Below the pieces are notes generated by a model. It did no database searches and had not been told where the DNA came from. It was given only the letters and a program-made list of their open reading frames with translations. DNA of 64,000 nucleotides from Elysia chlorotica (Eukaryota; Mollusca; Gastropoda; Plakobranchidae), in contig RQTK01000012.1 of assembly GCA_003991915.1 (NCBI GenBank), forward strand, positions 930,410-994,409. Reading direction: 5' to 3'. Below are positions 47,001 to 57,444 of this stretch, piece after piece (within the stretch, counting starts at the first letter, position 1; every line of letters starts with the position of its first letter). Made by a program: the position numbers and the translations under genes.

Positions 47001-50000
47001 CTTGATATGTTATTTCACATAAAGTAAAGGACAAATTTAAAAAAAAATGTACATGATGACAAAAATATTCTAATGACATAGTTTGTTATGTTAAGTTCTT
47101 ATGAACAAGTGCTGAGAGAATAATTATTTTCTCTATAACAATAAGTGATAGTTTTGTTTCAAAGACCTTTTTAATAAAACAGCTAAATACATTAAATTTC
47201 TTTTATCTTTTTTATTTTTGGGGTAGACTTGTCATAAAATTACCAATAATAGGCAAAAATGATTGCAAAGCAAACTTTGAATCTGTAAATTCTGTTTTTT
47301 TTCATTATTACAATTTTTTTTAAATAAAAAAGAGATTTTTTGTTTTTTGTTTTTTTAATAAAAAACCAACAAAAAAACAAAAAATCTCTTAAATTAATAG
47401 TCATAGATGTTATTTACAGTAAGAATGTATCTTCTGTTTGTAGGTGGATATGACGGATGAAGTGTCTGATTCCTCTATGATTGGCCTTGATCCATCACCT
47501 TCAAAGCCTGGTATGGTTGCCAGACTCATGGAGATCAAGAAGAGACGGAGGCAAATTGCCAGTGGTATGGCCTTTTCTATTCTGTCCAGTTATCTCATAC
47601 TGCCTTTTACGCTCTTCATGAGCTCCCTCATACTGAAATTGATAACTCTCTGCTTGACCATTAATTTCTTCAAATGAGGGCTTTGTATTAACTTAACTAT
47701 GAGTTTGAAAGATCATTTTTTGTCCATTTATCTGCCTGCAGTAAATTATTGAAAGAATCTTACTAAAAAGTATGTTTTTTTTTTTTTTTGTAATCTCTCA
47801 AATCAACAAATACCAGAATAAACCCCTGAAATTCAATTTTAAATACCTTCAAATAAAAAAAAATATGTTATTTTGAAATTAAAAGAATGCAAACTTTTCC
47901 TCTGCATCTTGCTCATAACACAATGGCATATTAAAATTTAACCGTTGTGCTTTATTTGAGAATTTAGTTTTTGTTTGATCTTATTCATCTGTACTCTTAT
48001 AACTATAATGATTGCATTAGCATGGCATTCAGGTTATTGATCACCAGTGATAAGTTTTAAACAATCATGACTTCCTCAGTCAGCAACAACTTGTGTGACA
48101 AGAAATGCTTGCCTGATTTGTTAAAAGCACACATTTGGCTTTATTTCCATGATAAGAAAACTCATTTAATGCTTTCACCAGCTGTGCACCCTTGTTTTGC
48201 TTCCCTTATTTTTTCTTTAACAATTTCAAGCCTGAACACATTTTTCACTTGTCTCTTAATTCCTGAAATCAATGCATTAAAGGTAGTCTAGCCCACTGTA
48301 GATTTCCATAACCTCATTTTGTTTACCTGTCGCCAATAGTGTTTTTACAAAGTAAATTAAATGTACAGGTATTTTAATATTCAATTTTAGAAGGAACAGA
48401 GAGTCATTTTCACAACATCCAGTCAATGGCAAAACCTTTGAAGCTTAAAGGCACAAAATTAGTTATTACATAATTATTTTCTTTTTTCAGTCTCTTTAAA
48501 ATGGAAAACAAGCTTTTTTGTACTTAGCAATGATAAATAAGAATACTTTCCATAACTAAAGAAGGGAAAACGACACTTTAATAAAATATCTTTAAAGTTT
48601 TGTTGAGCAGTGTGCATAGCAATGAAAACTAACATTAAAAAGCTAGTTGGATCAGACGTTATTGTGTTATTAATATTTCAGAAAGCTGTCATGGCTGTAA
48701 TGTCTCCTTTGCATCCATTTTGAAAAAAAGAGTAAGTGAATCTGATGTTATATGTGTGTATCATGAATACTCATGTCTAGTGCCTTTAAACTGCCAATAC
48801 ATCTTTTCAGTTTTAATTTTTTTTCTGCCAAGTATTGTTGGCAAGAAATAGTAAAAAGTACTAATGAAGTATGCTGGTTAAAAAAAAAAAAACTTTGTTC
48901 CCCCCCCCCTCATAAGTAATTTTGATGAAATTACCAGACCATGAAAATTCTCATTACTTCAAATAGAAACATTTGTATGACACTCTCGGGATGAAAACAA
49001 TTTAAGACTTCATGTACCACATCTCAGTTTTCTTTGCTTTCCTTTTTACGATGTATAAAATCTCCAAGTTAAACCTGCGTTGTCAAAAGTTTTTACAAAT
49101 AATTCTCCATGTTACATAGTAGTTTTAATCATATCAAGGATGCAATGTTGAGTAACCAAAATAAATATACAAAAATGTATATTCTAAGATAGTTTGGGCC
49201 TTAGTACTAAATTAAAGCTTGATGATTTACAGTACTCAAAGCAAACAAGTTTACTTCTGTTCTGATACAGTATGGTCTTATAGTGATTACATATTTTGTG
49301 AATAAAGAATAAATATACTTAATTTTTCTTTCAATTTTCTATTTGTTTTGTACATGTATTTCTTTTTGGCATGTAAAATTATATTCCCGTATACACAATA
49401 ATTTTATATGTATGCCACGGTTTGATGGTTTGCATGCCTTTCTCCACTAGTGCTATTGTCGTCACTGTGGCTACAGCTTCTGTAGTAGGTGCTGCTATCA
49501 ACAAGTACCACGCTCTGTGTTTGGTGCTACATGTAAGTTGGTTGATGCTCCTCACAGGTAGAATATGTAGGGGAGAGAACTAAAGAAGAGGAGTGTACAT
49601 AGAAGTGTTTTATTTTGTATAGATAGGGAACTATTGCCTTGATTTTTAAATTTAAACAGTACATTTTTAGATTTGTGTGTATATGTCCTACATTTATTTA
49701 AAAATCTCAGTTTTCACACAGTAATTTGAAATATTTTCATTTATACCCAACTTTGGTGTCTCAGCTGTAGCTTTGTGTTTCTTGCTTTTTTATTTGCTTT
49801 TGTTTCTGAAAATGCCTAATCGTGCATTTGTTTTGTTTTTCATTAATCAGCACCATGTTATTTAGTTCATTGATGATTCGAAATTAGAAAAAACACTCAT
49901 CATGACATTCATTTGTACAAAATAAGTTATGATTTAAACTGCTAAAGTGATAACGAGTGATAAGCATATAGTATTTTCATCCAATTATATGATGAAAATA

Positions 50001-50676
50001 TGTTGGCTAAAAAAAATGCAAAGAAAGAAAAAGCAAAAGATTGAAATACAGCTGGCATTTTCTTAATTACTTCCAGATCTTTCAAAACATTAAAATAAAA
50101 TTGCAAATGTTTTTTTTCTTTCGCCCATACATTCATTACTTTTTTTTCATAAAACGTATTTGTCTTTTGCTTGTGTTTATCGAAAAAAGTGTGTGTAAAA
50201 ATGTTTGTTAAACTCAATTAGTTGCAGCTTTTTCTTTTTTACTTTTGCCACCAACACAACTTAAATTTGAAATGCTGACGCTTGAAACAATTCTTTTTCT
50301 TGTTTTTTTTTTTTGTTATCTCATAGCCACAAATATTTGTTAAAGCCAACAAACACTCCCTAGTTTTTAACAAGAGTGCCTGCATCATGTGAATGTAATT
50401 TAAGACATACACATAAAAATGTTTAAATGAATAACATATCCCTGTTTCTCATGCATCATTTTTATGCAAAACAAAATCTTGAAAAGAAATGTCTTTGCTT
50501 TCTGTATTTAATGAAACCAATGTGTATATTGATCCTCTTGCACTACCTCCTCTGTTGTCCTTGCAGCCCCAGCAGCCCTGAAAGAGACGGTGCTTGTCTG
50601 CTGTGCTTGCCACTCTGTCCTGGCCAGTCAAGGGAATGTGGAGGCGTCTTCCAGCACGACTCAGCAGACTCCTTGA
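37887..50676 (+). CDS. ZFYVE27: protrudin (ZFYVE27) ortholog, 12 coding exons, 391 residues
   Basis: Protrudin is an ER membrane protein that promotes directional membrane traffic and ER-endosome contacts, with Rab11, kinesin-1 and VAP as partners in vertebrates. Joined exons: 37887-38029, 40016-40086, 40730-40904, 41730-41825, 42667-42779, 43291-43370, 44233-44316, 44508-44558, 47444-47564, 48682-48731, 49451-49532, 50567-50676; all junctions keep frame. Residues 50-70 and 74-92 form two membrane segments, about 160-190 a hydrophobic hairpin, 227-254 an acidic linker, 289-309 a basic helix, and 312-371 the FYVE finger. Human protrudin is 411 residues with the same layout. Zinc ligands are C314, C317, C331, C334, C339, C342, C367 and C370. 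The canonical RRHHCR motif is replaced by KRCYCRHCG, as in protrudins generally. A clear FFAT motif is not seen. Introns carry transposon fragments. Confidence 0.93.
38945..39225 (+). mobile_element. tRNA-derived SINE in protrudin intron 1, best-preserved copy
   Basis: A-box-like TGAATGGCTCAAGGGGTGAA and B-box GGTTTCGAATCCCAC are followed by the conserved 3' domain: GTGACTGGTTGGGTCGGTGT, CCAGCCCTGTCTCGTGTGTG, GTCAGACATCAGTCATG, TATAGTGCTGATACGGGCGT. It is the most complete SINE in the window and is in the same orientation as the gene. No poly(G) precedes it. Confidence 0.9.
40016..40086 (+). CDS. ZFYVE27: protrudin coding exon 2 (first membrane segment)
   Basis: Acceptor TTCATTGCAG, donor CAAG|GTAAAA, 71 nt. 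Encodes RWRFWYSTVGVW then LLCNAACLFLSQ, aligned with vertebrate RWQMPLCSLLTCLGLNVLFL. It starts in phase 2 and ends in phase 1. Confidence 0.9.
40348..40656. mobile_element. hAT-like MITE in protrudin intron 2
   Basis: Perfect 13-bp terminal inverted repeats CAGACCTGCCAAC / GTTGGCAGGTCTG bound 309 bp of non-coding sequence. CAG(A/G)CCTGCCAAC ends are common in hAT elements. No 8-bp target duplication is visible. The right end lies only 73 bp from exon 3. Confidence 0.75.
40730..40904 (+). CDS. ZFYVE27: protrudin coding exon 3 (second membrane segment)
   Basis: Acceptor TCTGCTTCAG, donor TATAG|GTAAGT, 175 nt. Encodes GVMFVLASSLVIAVASLAL, then VQVHTQILEKILP and an acidic loop ending VENFRYR. 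Together with exon 2 it forms the paired transmembrane region. Confidence 0.92.
41105..41605 (+). mobile_element. Jockey-like LINE 3' end in protrudin intron 3
   Basis: Same 3' segment as at 18560-19215. Frames give RLGHTHLTHAFLLRGEEPPQ, CHTCNC and DILVDCPLFHRERN, interrupted by a stop. The untranslated end closes with ATAGCCGTTACCATGCTGAC and a (CACT)n tail. It is in the same orientation as the gene. Confidence 0.8.
41730..41825 (+). CDS. ZFYVE27: protrudin coding exon 4
   Basis: Acceptor CCTTCTTTCAG, donor ACTCAT|GTAAGT, 96 nt, phase 2 to phase 2. Encodes SLIEMHDFVMKSNEY then LAYFYYILKWNAVVPSL, matching vertebrate FLIQLEAFLS...YRVLHWENPVVSS. Confidence 0.92.
42333..42437 (+). CDS. ZFYVE27: candidate cassette exon of protrudin (35 codons)
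   Basis: 105 nt with a pyrimidine-rich acceptor (AACTCTCGTTTTAG) and a strong donor (AAATC|GTAAGT). Both edges are phase 2, so inclusion keeps the frame. Read in that frame it has no stop and encodes ILIVGFFERGATTD, then TKFWVPSRINLDYLKQCKKE. Exon 4 joined directly to exon 5 already matches vertebrate protrudin without a gap, so this would be an extra, optional segment just before the membrane hairpin. Expression is unproven. Confidence 0.45.
42667..42779 (+). CDS. ZFYVE27: protrudin coding exon 5 (hairpin region)
   Basis: Acceptor TTACTTTTCCAG, donor TTAAAA|GTAAGA, 113 nt. Encodes YHVEACVMLLALVMCP, then ARWNCFLFINWFFLC, aligned with vertebrate FYGALLGTVCMLYLLPLCWV. Trp and Phe enrichment marks the re-entrant hydrophobic hairpin. 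Confidence 0.92.
43291..43370 (+). CDS. ZFYVE27: protrudin coding exon 6
   Basis: Acceptor follows a T-rich tract (TTAATCCAAG). Donor GAAAAG|GTAATA, 80 nt. Encodes RCFKYLKEYISTQPS then STQEVNLTEGEK. It matches the vertebrate post-hairpin helix EFFRVVSEYRASLQ and ends in phase 0. Confidence 0.82.
44233..44316 (+). CDS. ZFYVE27: protrudin coding exon 7 (acidic linker)
   Basis: Acceptor ACACATCCACAG, donor TCAGAT|GTAAGT, 84 nt, phase 0 to 0. It encodes KEKTSSNKEDVDKD then NCDDCEEKDDDSSD. Acidic character fits the variable linker that carries the FFAT motif in vertebrates. No canonical EFFDAxE is present. Confidence 0.75.
44508..44558 (+). CDS. ZFYVE27: protrudin coding exon 8 (51-nt, possibly optional)
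   Basis: Phase 0 to 0, encoding AVSRKFKQIVAVVRNLH. The donor (CAT|GTAAGG) is good and the acceptor (TTTGAAATGTAG) weak, so optional splicing is plausible. It joins ...DDDSSD to AVS, giving a degenerate acidic-plus-DA pattern only faintly like an FFAT motif. Confidence 0.55.
44870..46185 (+). pseudogene. broken Jockey-like LINE (endonuclease end plus RT) in protrudin intron 8
   Basis: A frame at 44871-45065 encodes an endonuclease C-terminal block, LLNDVSLSYCHLVNGTFSAL then DLTF. After frame-broken linker sequence, 45634-46185 encodes RT motifs QQYRPIALTSCLSKLFERM, FRGKRCTSDHLIRLETFI and FFDLDKSYDTT (motif A), then FIKNFIANRQFQVKFGSS, where it stops abruptly. The YxDD box lies beyond the break and is absent. 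It is probably the same family as the 3' fragments at 18560 and 41105. Confidence 0.85.
47330..47390. repeat. AT-rich hairpin (inverted repeat) upstream of protrudin exon 9
   Basis: Arm AAGAGATTTTTTGTTTTTTG and its near-perfect inverse ending AAAAATCTCTT enclose a loop of about 15 bases. It ends 53 bp before the exon 9 acceptor at 47443. It may be a fold-back remnant or a splicing-relevant hairpin. Confidence 0.7.
47444..47564 (+). CDS. ZFYVE27: protrudin coding exon 9 (basic helix before the finger)
   Basis: Acceptor TCTGTTTGTAG, donor CCAGTG|GTATGG, 121 nt. Encodes VDMTDEVSDSSMIGLD, then SKPGMVARLMEIKKRRRQIA. It matches the vertebrate segment SKVSRLTERLRKRY just before the FYVE domain. Confidence 0.88.
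48682..48731 (+). CDS. ZFYVE27: protrudin coding exon 10 (FYVE, first CxxC)
   Basis: Acceptor TAATATTTCAG, donor AAAAGA|GTAAGT, 50 nt. Encodes ESCHGCNVSFASILKKR, matching vertebrate NCTGCSATFSVLKKR. It supplies zinc ligands C314 and C317. Confidence 0.93.
49451..49532 (+). CDS. ZFYVE27: protrudin coding exon 11 (FYVE core)
   Basis: Acceptor TTTCTCCACTAG, donor CTACAT|GTAAGT, 82 nt. Encodes CYCRHCGYSFCSRCC then YQQVPRSVFGAT, nearly identical to vertebrate SCSNCGNSFCSRCC...VPKSSMGAT. It supplies the middle four zinc ligands. Confidence 0.96.
50567..50676 (+). CDS. ZFYVE27: protrudin terminal coding exon 12
   Basis: Acceptor TGTTGTCCTTGCAG. Encodes SPAALKETVLVCCACHSVL with the last zinc pair C367/C370, then a Ser/Thr/Gln-rich tail ending QQTP and TGA at 50674-50676. 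Vertebrate protrudin ends earlier, shortly after VFVCASCNQTL. Confidence 0.95.
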
Positions 50677-53600
50677 TGCCACTGTTCATGGAGCTAACAG
50701 GACAATGACAATTTTCGAAGTTTTTGAATATGTGAAATGATGCAAACCTGTAAATGACAGTAATAGTGGACATTTTTTGTCTTAAATGGACATGAGCCAA
50801 AGTTTTTTAAATACTCACCACAATTTCTAAGTTGAATTGGTTTTCTATTGCTCTTAGGCTATTGGTAAGTGCTAAAAGATTTTGGAGCAGCCTTCTATTT
50901 GAAGTGCAGAGATACAGTACAAACCTATTTACTGTCACCGCCAGCATCAAATGTTATGCAAAAAGGAAAACTGGAAATGGAGACAGATAAGGGACAGCTG
51001 AGAGCCAAACTGTTTCCCTTCCACTCTGAGTCCAGAGCACTGGCTCATTCCTACCAAGACAATCAAAGAAAAAATTATCTGTGGTGGAAAGAATATTCAA
51101 GTGTTAAAGTGGGGGAGGGGGAGGTGGGTATACATTGTGAATTAAGTTTTCTCACCAGTGGTATTATACATGACTTCATGACTAAACAAAATTTGACATT
51201 GAATTAAATTTTTTTAAAGTAACTTATATATGTTATTTTTTGTGTGATAAAATGTAAAATTACAAAGGGGTTATTTAAGTAAATTAACTTTAAATTCTTG
51301 TTGAGTCTTAAGATAGTGATGATTGAACCTAAAATGTTTCTGAACGTGTGAAACATTTAAACAGACAATGTTTGCATAAACAATTGATTTCATAAAGTAT
51401 GTTACAAACAGTCAATTTACCAGACATTCATGCTCTGAATGCTGTTTGATGATCACAATCAATGCTCACAGATTTTATTATCCATTATGCTTGCTTCATA
51501 GATGTGTATGTTAACTTCTAAGGTAAAAATCTTGAGAGTAAGGTTGTGAAGTTTTATACATGTACTGTTTTTTTTCTATTTATTTGAATATTTTGTGCCC
51601 CAGTACTCTCAGGATACAGTGAGTTAATCACTGTTATGCCTTTTGTGGCAACTTAATATAAAATAGTAACAAGTAATTCTTATTTAACTTTTTGTAGCAA
51701 ACGAAAGTCCAAGTGCTTTATGGTAAAAGTAAGATAACTAAATAGTTCCCTAACTTTGTACATCTTCTAAACGCAATCTGAAGGGCTAAGATTTGAAAAA
51801 AAGACGTGTATTCTAAGATTCAACATATTTATTGCCCTTTTACAATTCGGATAAATAATGAAGTGGCTTTCTACATCTCTACATTCAGTTGCTAATTTTC
51901 ATTTTTTTTTCTTCCCACTAGCTACCTGATAATTTGCAGTTGTAAAAGTTTACTATAATCAAGCAAACAGCATATTTAACATGATAGAAAATATTGGACT
52001 ATTCTCATTTACTCTTGCCAGAATATTGTTTTTGCAATTTTGTTTCTATTTCTAGTCATCTCTAACCAGCATCATTTAATTGAAGACACTTTACGTCAAC
52101 TCAACAATTAATTTTTAAACTTAAATGCTTATTATTTTACATACAATTTTTGATTTTGGAATTATGTAATTTTTTTAAGGTGCAAACTATAATTCTAAAA
52201 AATCACATGACATTTTTTTTTAAACCTTTAACTTTGTCCCAAAATTGAGCATTAATGAAGAAATCCCTTTATCTGCTCTATAATTCTCTTTATATCCTCA
52301 CAGCAGGTGCTTATACATTTACATTTGCCATTCTTTTCCTTACTGCAAACCAATTTACTCCTACCATAACTTTTTCTCTAAGGAAGCTTCACAGGCTTTG
52401 TTTATGTTATGTACACTACTAGTGTGTTGATAGGTGACTACACATGCCTATACATACATATAACTTGTAAATATGATATTGGCACATTTGGTTTTGCTTT
52501 GTGTGCACCTGCACATGTTTTTACAAGTTTATTGTAATATTTCAATGTACACAATTTGTACTACCTTTTATGAAAATTTGAATTTTCTTCCCTAACTGTG
52601 AGAATTATGTGAAGGGATTTTTGCTGTACAGTGCAGCGTTAGAAAAATCAGTTTTTACCTTTACCAAACTCTTACAGTTTGCTTTTGCTGATATTGATTT
52701 ATCATGAAATGCTCATATTCACACAACAAATAATAAGGCACCAAATATGGTAAATATTTGAAAAAAAGAAAACACTTGCTAACCTTAAAGAACCCTCCGC
52801 CCTAAAAAAACCCCCAAAAAACAACGCAAAAAACAACGAAAAAAGACAAAGGAAAACCTAAAAAAAACAAAAATAGAACACCCCCCCCAAAAAAACAACA
52901 AATACAAAAACCAAAACCAGAAACAATATCTATGAAACAAAACAAAAAAAAAACAACAACAATGAAAAAGTCCTAACTAAAGAGCACCTTAATAAGGTAC
53001 CAACTAGTCTGTGCAGAAATGGCACTATAACTATAAGTATGCTATGTCACCAGGTAATTTTATATATTCGTTTTTTTTTTCTAATTTAAGCTAGTCTTTA
53101 GTTTTTATGTTGAAGATAATTTTATTCTGGTCTGAAATTATGAATTATGAATTTATGCAATTTTTATATCTATTAAAGAAATATGATATTTTACTTACTG
53201 CTATGGAAACCATTTTCACCATTATTATACCTTCTTAAGTTTTTCTCTCTTTGTTGCTACAATTTTTGTGACTTTCAGTTAGTTGCAAGTTGCCTATTTT
53301 TAAATTACACTTTGCTTTAGTTTTTTTTTTTTTTTTCCATATCTTTGTTAATATAACTGAACTAGTCATGCCCAATATGCAATAATGCTTTTTTTGTGTA
53401 ACTATCATCAGACTAGGTTCAGAGTTTTAAGTTTCACAGCATTTTGATGTATTAAAAAAAATCACTAGATCATTTACAAACATTAGCAACTATGCATCTT
53501 GCCCAGTAGTTTGCAAATGTGGCTAAGCTATTTTTGTTTTTATTATTTTTCACACCCCATTACGTCTTGTTTTTTTTATTTTTTTTTAACTAAATTCATT

Positions 53601-55385
53601 GTTTTTTTTATATGAAATAGCTCTTTGGTATAAACATTTTCACTTCTTCAAAGTAAAAGGAGCCAGGTTCTAAAATGGTAACACTTTAAGTGTGCCTGTT
53701 TCCCCTGTGACTGCTGCTCAATAAAATGTTATAAACTCGTAATACTTTTTACATTCAAGCTTATACCTACATTGTAATACACTCCGTTTTTATCACATTA
53801 ATTTAATTTTTGCAGATCTAAATCTTAACTTAGCCTTTGATCTCATTTTAGGCTCAAAGCCTTTATCTAGACAACTAAAATCCAATAGTTTGACCAGAAT
53901 AGTGAAAAGGTTCAGTCAATAATTCTTTTTGCTATATAAACTTTTGAGTTTGAACCTCTTTGCTAACATTGAAATGTACCAGTTCCAAACATTGAAATAA
54001 AAAACTGTACCATTACACTAACGCATAGCTTAACATTCACAATTCTTCAAAAACTCACTCCCCCCCCATCCTTCTTTTCATTTTCCTTATAGATCCATGG
54101 CGCTCTTTAAGAGTGTCCAAATACATTATTAATTGTTGAAGTGGGTCCTAGATAATTATCAATACAGAATTTGATTTTGAGGAAAAAAAACACAAAAAGT
54201 ATAATTATCGAAGGCAGAAAAAATGCTTGCTATCTTGAAAAAGCTTTCATTTAACTATTTGTAATCTGTTTATGCATGCAAATCAAATGGCTCTATTTAT
54301 AAATCAAAACCTGATATAATTACTTATGTAGTAATTAATTTGTGTTCTTTTCTTTATTTTTATTTGCTACAATATTAAAATCCTTAGATATTTTATTATA
54401 TGGACATGGTTCTTCTTACAAATGGCATGGCACTGTATTTTTCTCCTTATCGATTGAATTTTAGTTGTTTTTTGTTTTTTAATAATAAATATGAATCCCA
54501 CTTCCCACAATGTACTTAACTTACTTCCCAACTTTACTTTGCGTGCAAAGTTATTTGCATCATGCAATCTCATCCCAATGTATCAGACACATTATTTGTA
54601 TCAAACAACATCTTGTGTAGCATTCACCACAATTGACAGAAAATTGGGATGTTTCTTTTGCATTTTTTGTGTGTCTTAAAATATCTATAATGCCCTTTGC
54701 AAGGCAGCAAAATTTTATCAGAAAACAAGATGAAAAATTTTCAATCTCAGTGTTATAATTACCAATGTATATGTAATTGTAATACAAACAATACAACTGG
54801 TGACTTATACACAGGTATTACACAGAATGCAAGACCTTTTTTTCTGTCAAATACGTAGATGTCAGCTAATTTAATATCTGAATTTCTACCAAACTGTCTT
54901 TACGTTCAATGCTTTTTTAGGTTTGTAAATTATATTGCATTTATACATGCACATGAATCAAAACTATTGAAATGCACTTTTTGAGCTTACGATTACAGTT
55001 TATTCTTTTCCACCTTTCAGGGCTATTTACATGATCATTAAAAGTAACAGTTTTAGTTTAGCTTATTAGCACCCTTTGCCCTTTGTCTTTACCTATTTAA
55101 TAAAAATGATTTTCAAACGCAAGACACACAGTTGTTTTTAGAATGACCAAGTCTGCAACACAGAACTCTTTGTCCCTTGCTTCTGGTTTATCAATTGTCC
55201 TTCATTTTATATATGTAATGCACATTGAGTGAGAGCAAGAACGACAAGATGTATGAATGTACATGTAGCTACTTTTTGTTTGTCTGATTGCAAAATATTC
55301 CAGGATCTTGTTGCCCCTCATTTTTATAATGTGCTTACCTGTCTTTTTTTGTCAAGAGCAATAAACCTATCAAAAATATGACTGA
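50677..55385 (+). other. ZFYVE27: protrudin 3' UTR, probable extent
   Basis: AT-rich with no supported coding frame; a 112-codon frame at 50869-51207 has no family resemblance. AATAAA at 53720-53725 and at 55360-55365 are candidate poly(A) signals, the second followed by a GT-rich stretch. An A/C-rich low-complexity patch lies at about 52795-52975. The true end is not decided by sequence. Confidence 0.45.
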
Positions 55386-55625
55386 TTCAAGTGATTATGC
55401 AGTCTAGTATGTAGTATTTTAACTTATTTAGTTGGCCAAATGATTTTAGTAATAAAGTATGATATCAATTTGTCATATGGTGTTTTTTTCTCCAATCAAA
55501 TGAAAATTGTATATTTTTACACAATGTCTCTATTTTAACGAAAAAGTATTTCACGCAAGGTTATAGAAATGTCTGAAAGTGTAAACTCCCGAGTTACACA
55601 TGTGTTGCTAATACATAGAACGTAT

Positions 55626-55626
55626 T

Positions 55627-55666
<40 letters not shown>

Positions 55667-55678
55667 AGGGGGGGGGGG
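55626..55678. repeat. (GA)n plus G-run
   Basis: GA microsatellite followed by a run of about 11 G. Confidence 0.95.
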
Positions 55679-56011
55679 CTTCTTGGTTGAAAAAAATCAA
55701 GTAAATATTGTTGGTAACACATTTAACGTTAGAACAGCCCTTGATAAAACACAATGAAACAGTCATCGACCTGAACTGAAGGGCGTTTTATTTAAAAAAG
55801 AAACAGGTTAATTTCAATATGGAAATCCTTTTTAATTTATTGGGCCTTCCTCAGTAATGCAACACAATTGTTGTTCTTGTTCCTCATATTCCTACTCCTT
55901 CCCTCCTCGATGCTGGTTTTGTAGTTTTTTTTCTTTGTCATAGTAATCATCTCCATCACTATAGTCATTGTCGGCGTTATTTTTATTATTTTTGTTATTT
56001 TTAGTTTTCCT

Positions 56012-56031
56012 TAATAATAATAATAATAATA

Positions 56032-56083
<52 letters not shown>

Positions 56084-56310
56084 CCCGCAAGTGTTCTTTT
56101 TTTTTCATTTTTGTCATGCTTTGTGTATTTAATTCACTCTTTTTATTTTTTATTCTTCTTCTTCTTCTTCTTCTTCTTCTTCTTCTTCTTCTTCTTCTTC
56201 GCTGTCATCATCTATTATGTTATATATTATTATTATTATTATTATTATTATTTATTATTATTATTATTATTATTATAAANAANAANAANAANAATAATAA
56301 TAATAATAAT
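56012..56310. repeat. (ATT)n, (TTC)n, (ATT/AAT)n cluster with unresolved bases
   Basis: ATT/AAT repeats at 56012-56083, TTC at 56154-56200, and ATT/AAT at 56226-56310, with single N bases every third position at 56280-56292. The N pattern suggests a consensus unresolved between repeat phases. Confidence 0.97.
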
Positions 56311-57354
56311 AGTCTAGACTCGCGGGCAATTTATTGATGTCGCTCTAGCATTAGCGCCTGATTACTGAAATTGAAAAAAACATAACAGGAACCGAAATTA
56401 TTCAGTCTAATTAACTATACGAAAATGAGTATGATTTTCCGTTTGAACAAAAAGGTAGGAAGACATTATCGGATACATTGAAAAAATAAAACTAGCAAAC
56501 GAAAACAAGATTTTTATCCTCTACAGTTTTTCATTAAATAGCTCTAATTTACATAGAAAAGTGCGGCGCTTGAATTTTTCTTCCCTTGCCTATCTACAAG
56601 AAAATTACCTTTCTGTAATTAATGTACTGAAGATATAAAACAAAACATGTCATGCTTCCCTCTTTGAGTTTTATAAACACCTATACCGGTAACTATAATA
56701 CTTATTTTTTTCCCTCCAACGACACTATGTCTTTGCTGAAAACATTGTTTAAAGTTAAAAATGTTTACTACACATGCGCATCCTTCGACTTCATAATCCC
56801 CACGACAACAGAGCTATGACCTTTGGCAATTTTTTTTTAGAAAAGAGCAGCCTAATGAGACTCGCAGATCTGATGATGGAAGCTGAGCTACTTCCTGCAA
56901 TGCATGGACAAAGCCTTGTAAGAACTGGAGGTAGTAATTGTTTCTCCAATCATGTCGTTGCTATCAACGTTGTATCAGTTGAAAAAGCAGAACGAATGAA
57001 ACAATGGTGAAAGTACCACAAATACTTGTACAGATACCATGTAATGTTCAATATTATATGATATATCCCTTTTTAAAAAAAATGAATCCGATGATGAGTT
57101 AAAAAGGCGTCATTGATTCAGTGTTAAAGAAACGCAAACAAGTAGGCAGATAGATAAACCAGGGGAGCTTTTTTCCCCCTCCAAAACAGCGACATTCATG
57201 AAATTAGATCCTAGAAATTAGAGATGACCACACGATAACAAATCGTGCAATGAGAAAATAATTTAGTGCAGGTTCCTGTTTGAGATTCTACTGCAATATC
57301 TTAGTACTTTGGAGATGAAAAATTTTATTAATTGTACGCCTCAAGTTTTCCAGA
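56311..57354. other. no gene recognised
   Basis: A 78-codon frame at 56774-57010 shows no family signature. No RNA gene or repeat is identified. Confidence 0.4.
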
Positions 57355-57440
57355 GAAATCCCATACGAAGACAGGCATGGACCATGGACATCCTGCTCTT
57401 CAGTCAAGACCACTGCCGACTGAGCTATTCAGTGCCCGCC
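57355..57440 (-). mobile_element. tRNA-like SINE head, minus strand
   Basis: The minus strand reads GAATAGCTCAGTCGGCAGTG, a good A-box tRNA head, then TTGACTGAAGAGCAGG and a degenerate B box. The 3' domain is not recognised. Confidence 0.5.
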
Positions 57441-57444
57441 TTTG

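Noticed and set aside
50869-51207. 112-codon frame downstream of protrudin
   Set aside because: It lies in the probable 3' UTR, has no family signature, and its upstream context shows no convincing acceptor or start.
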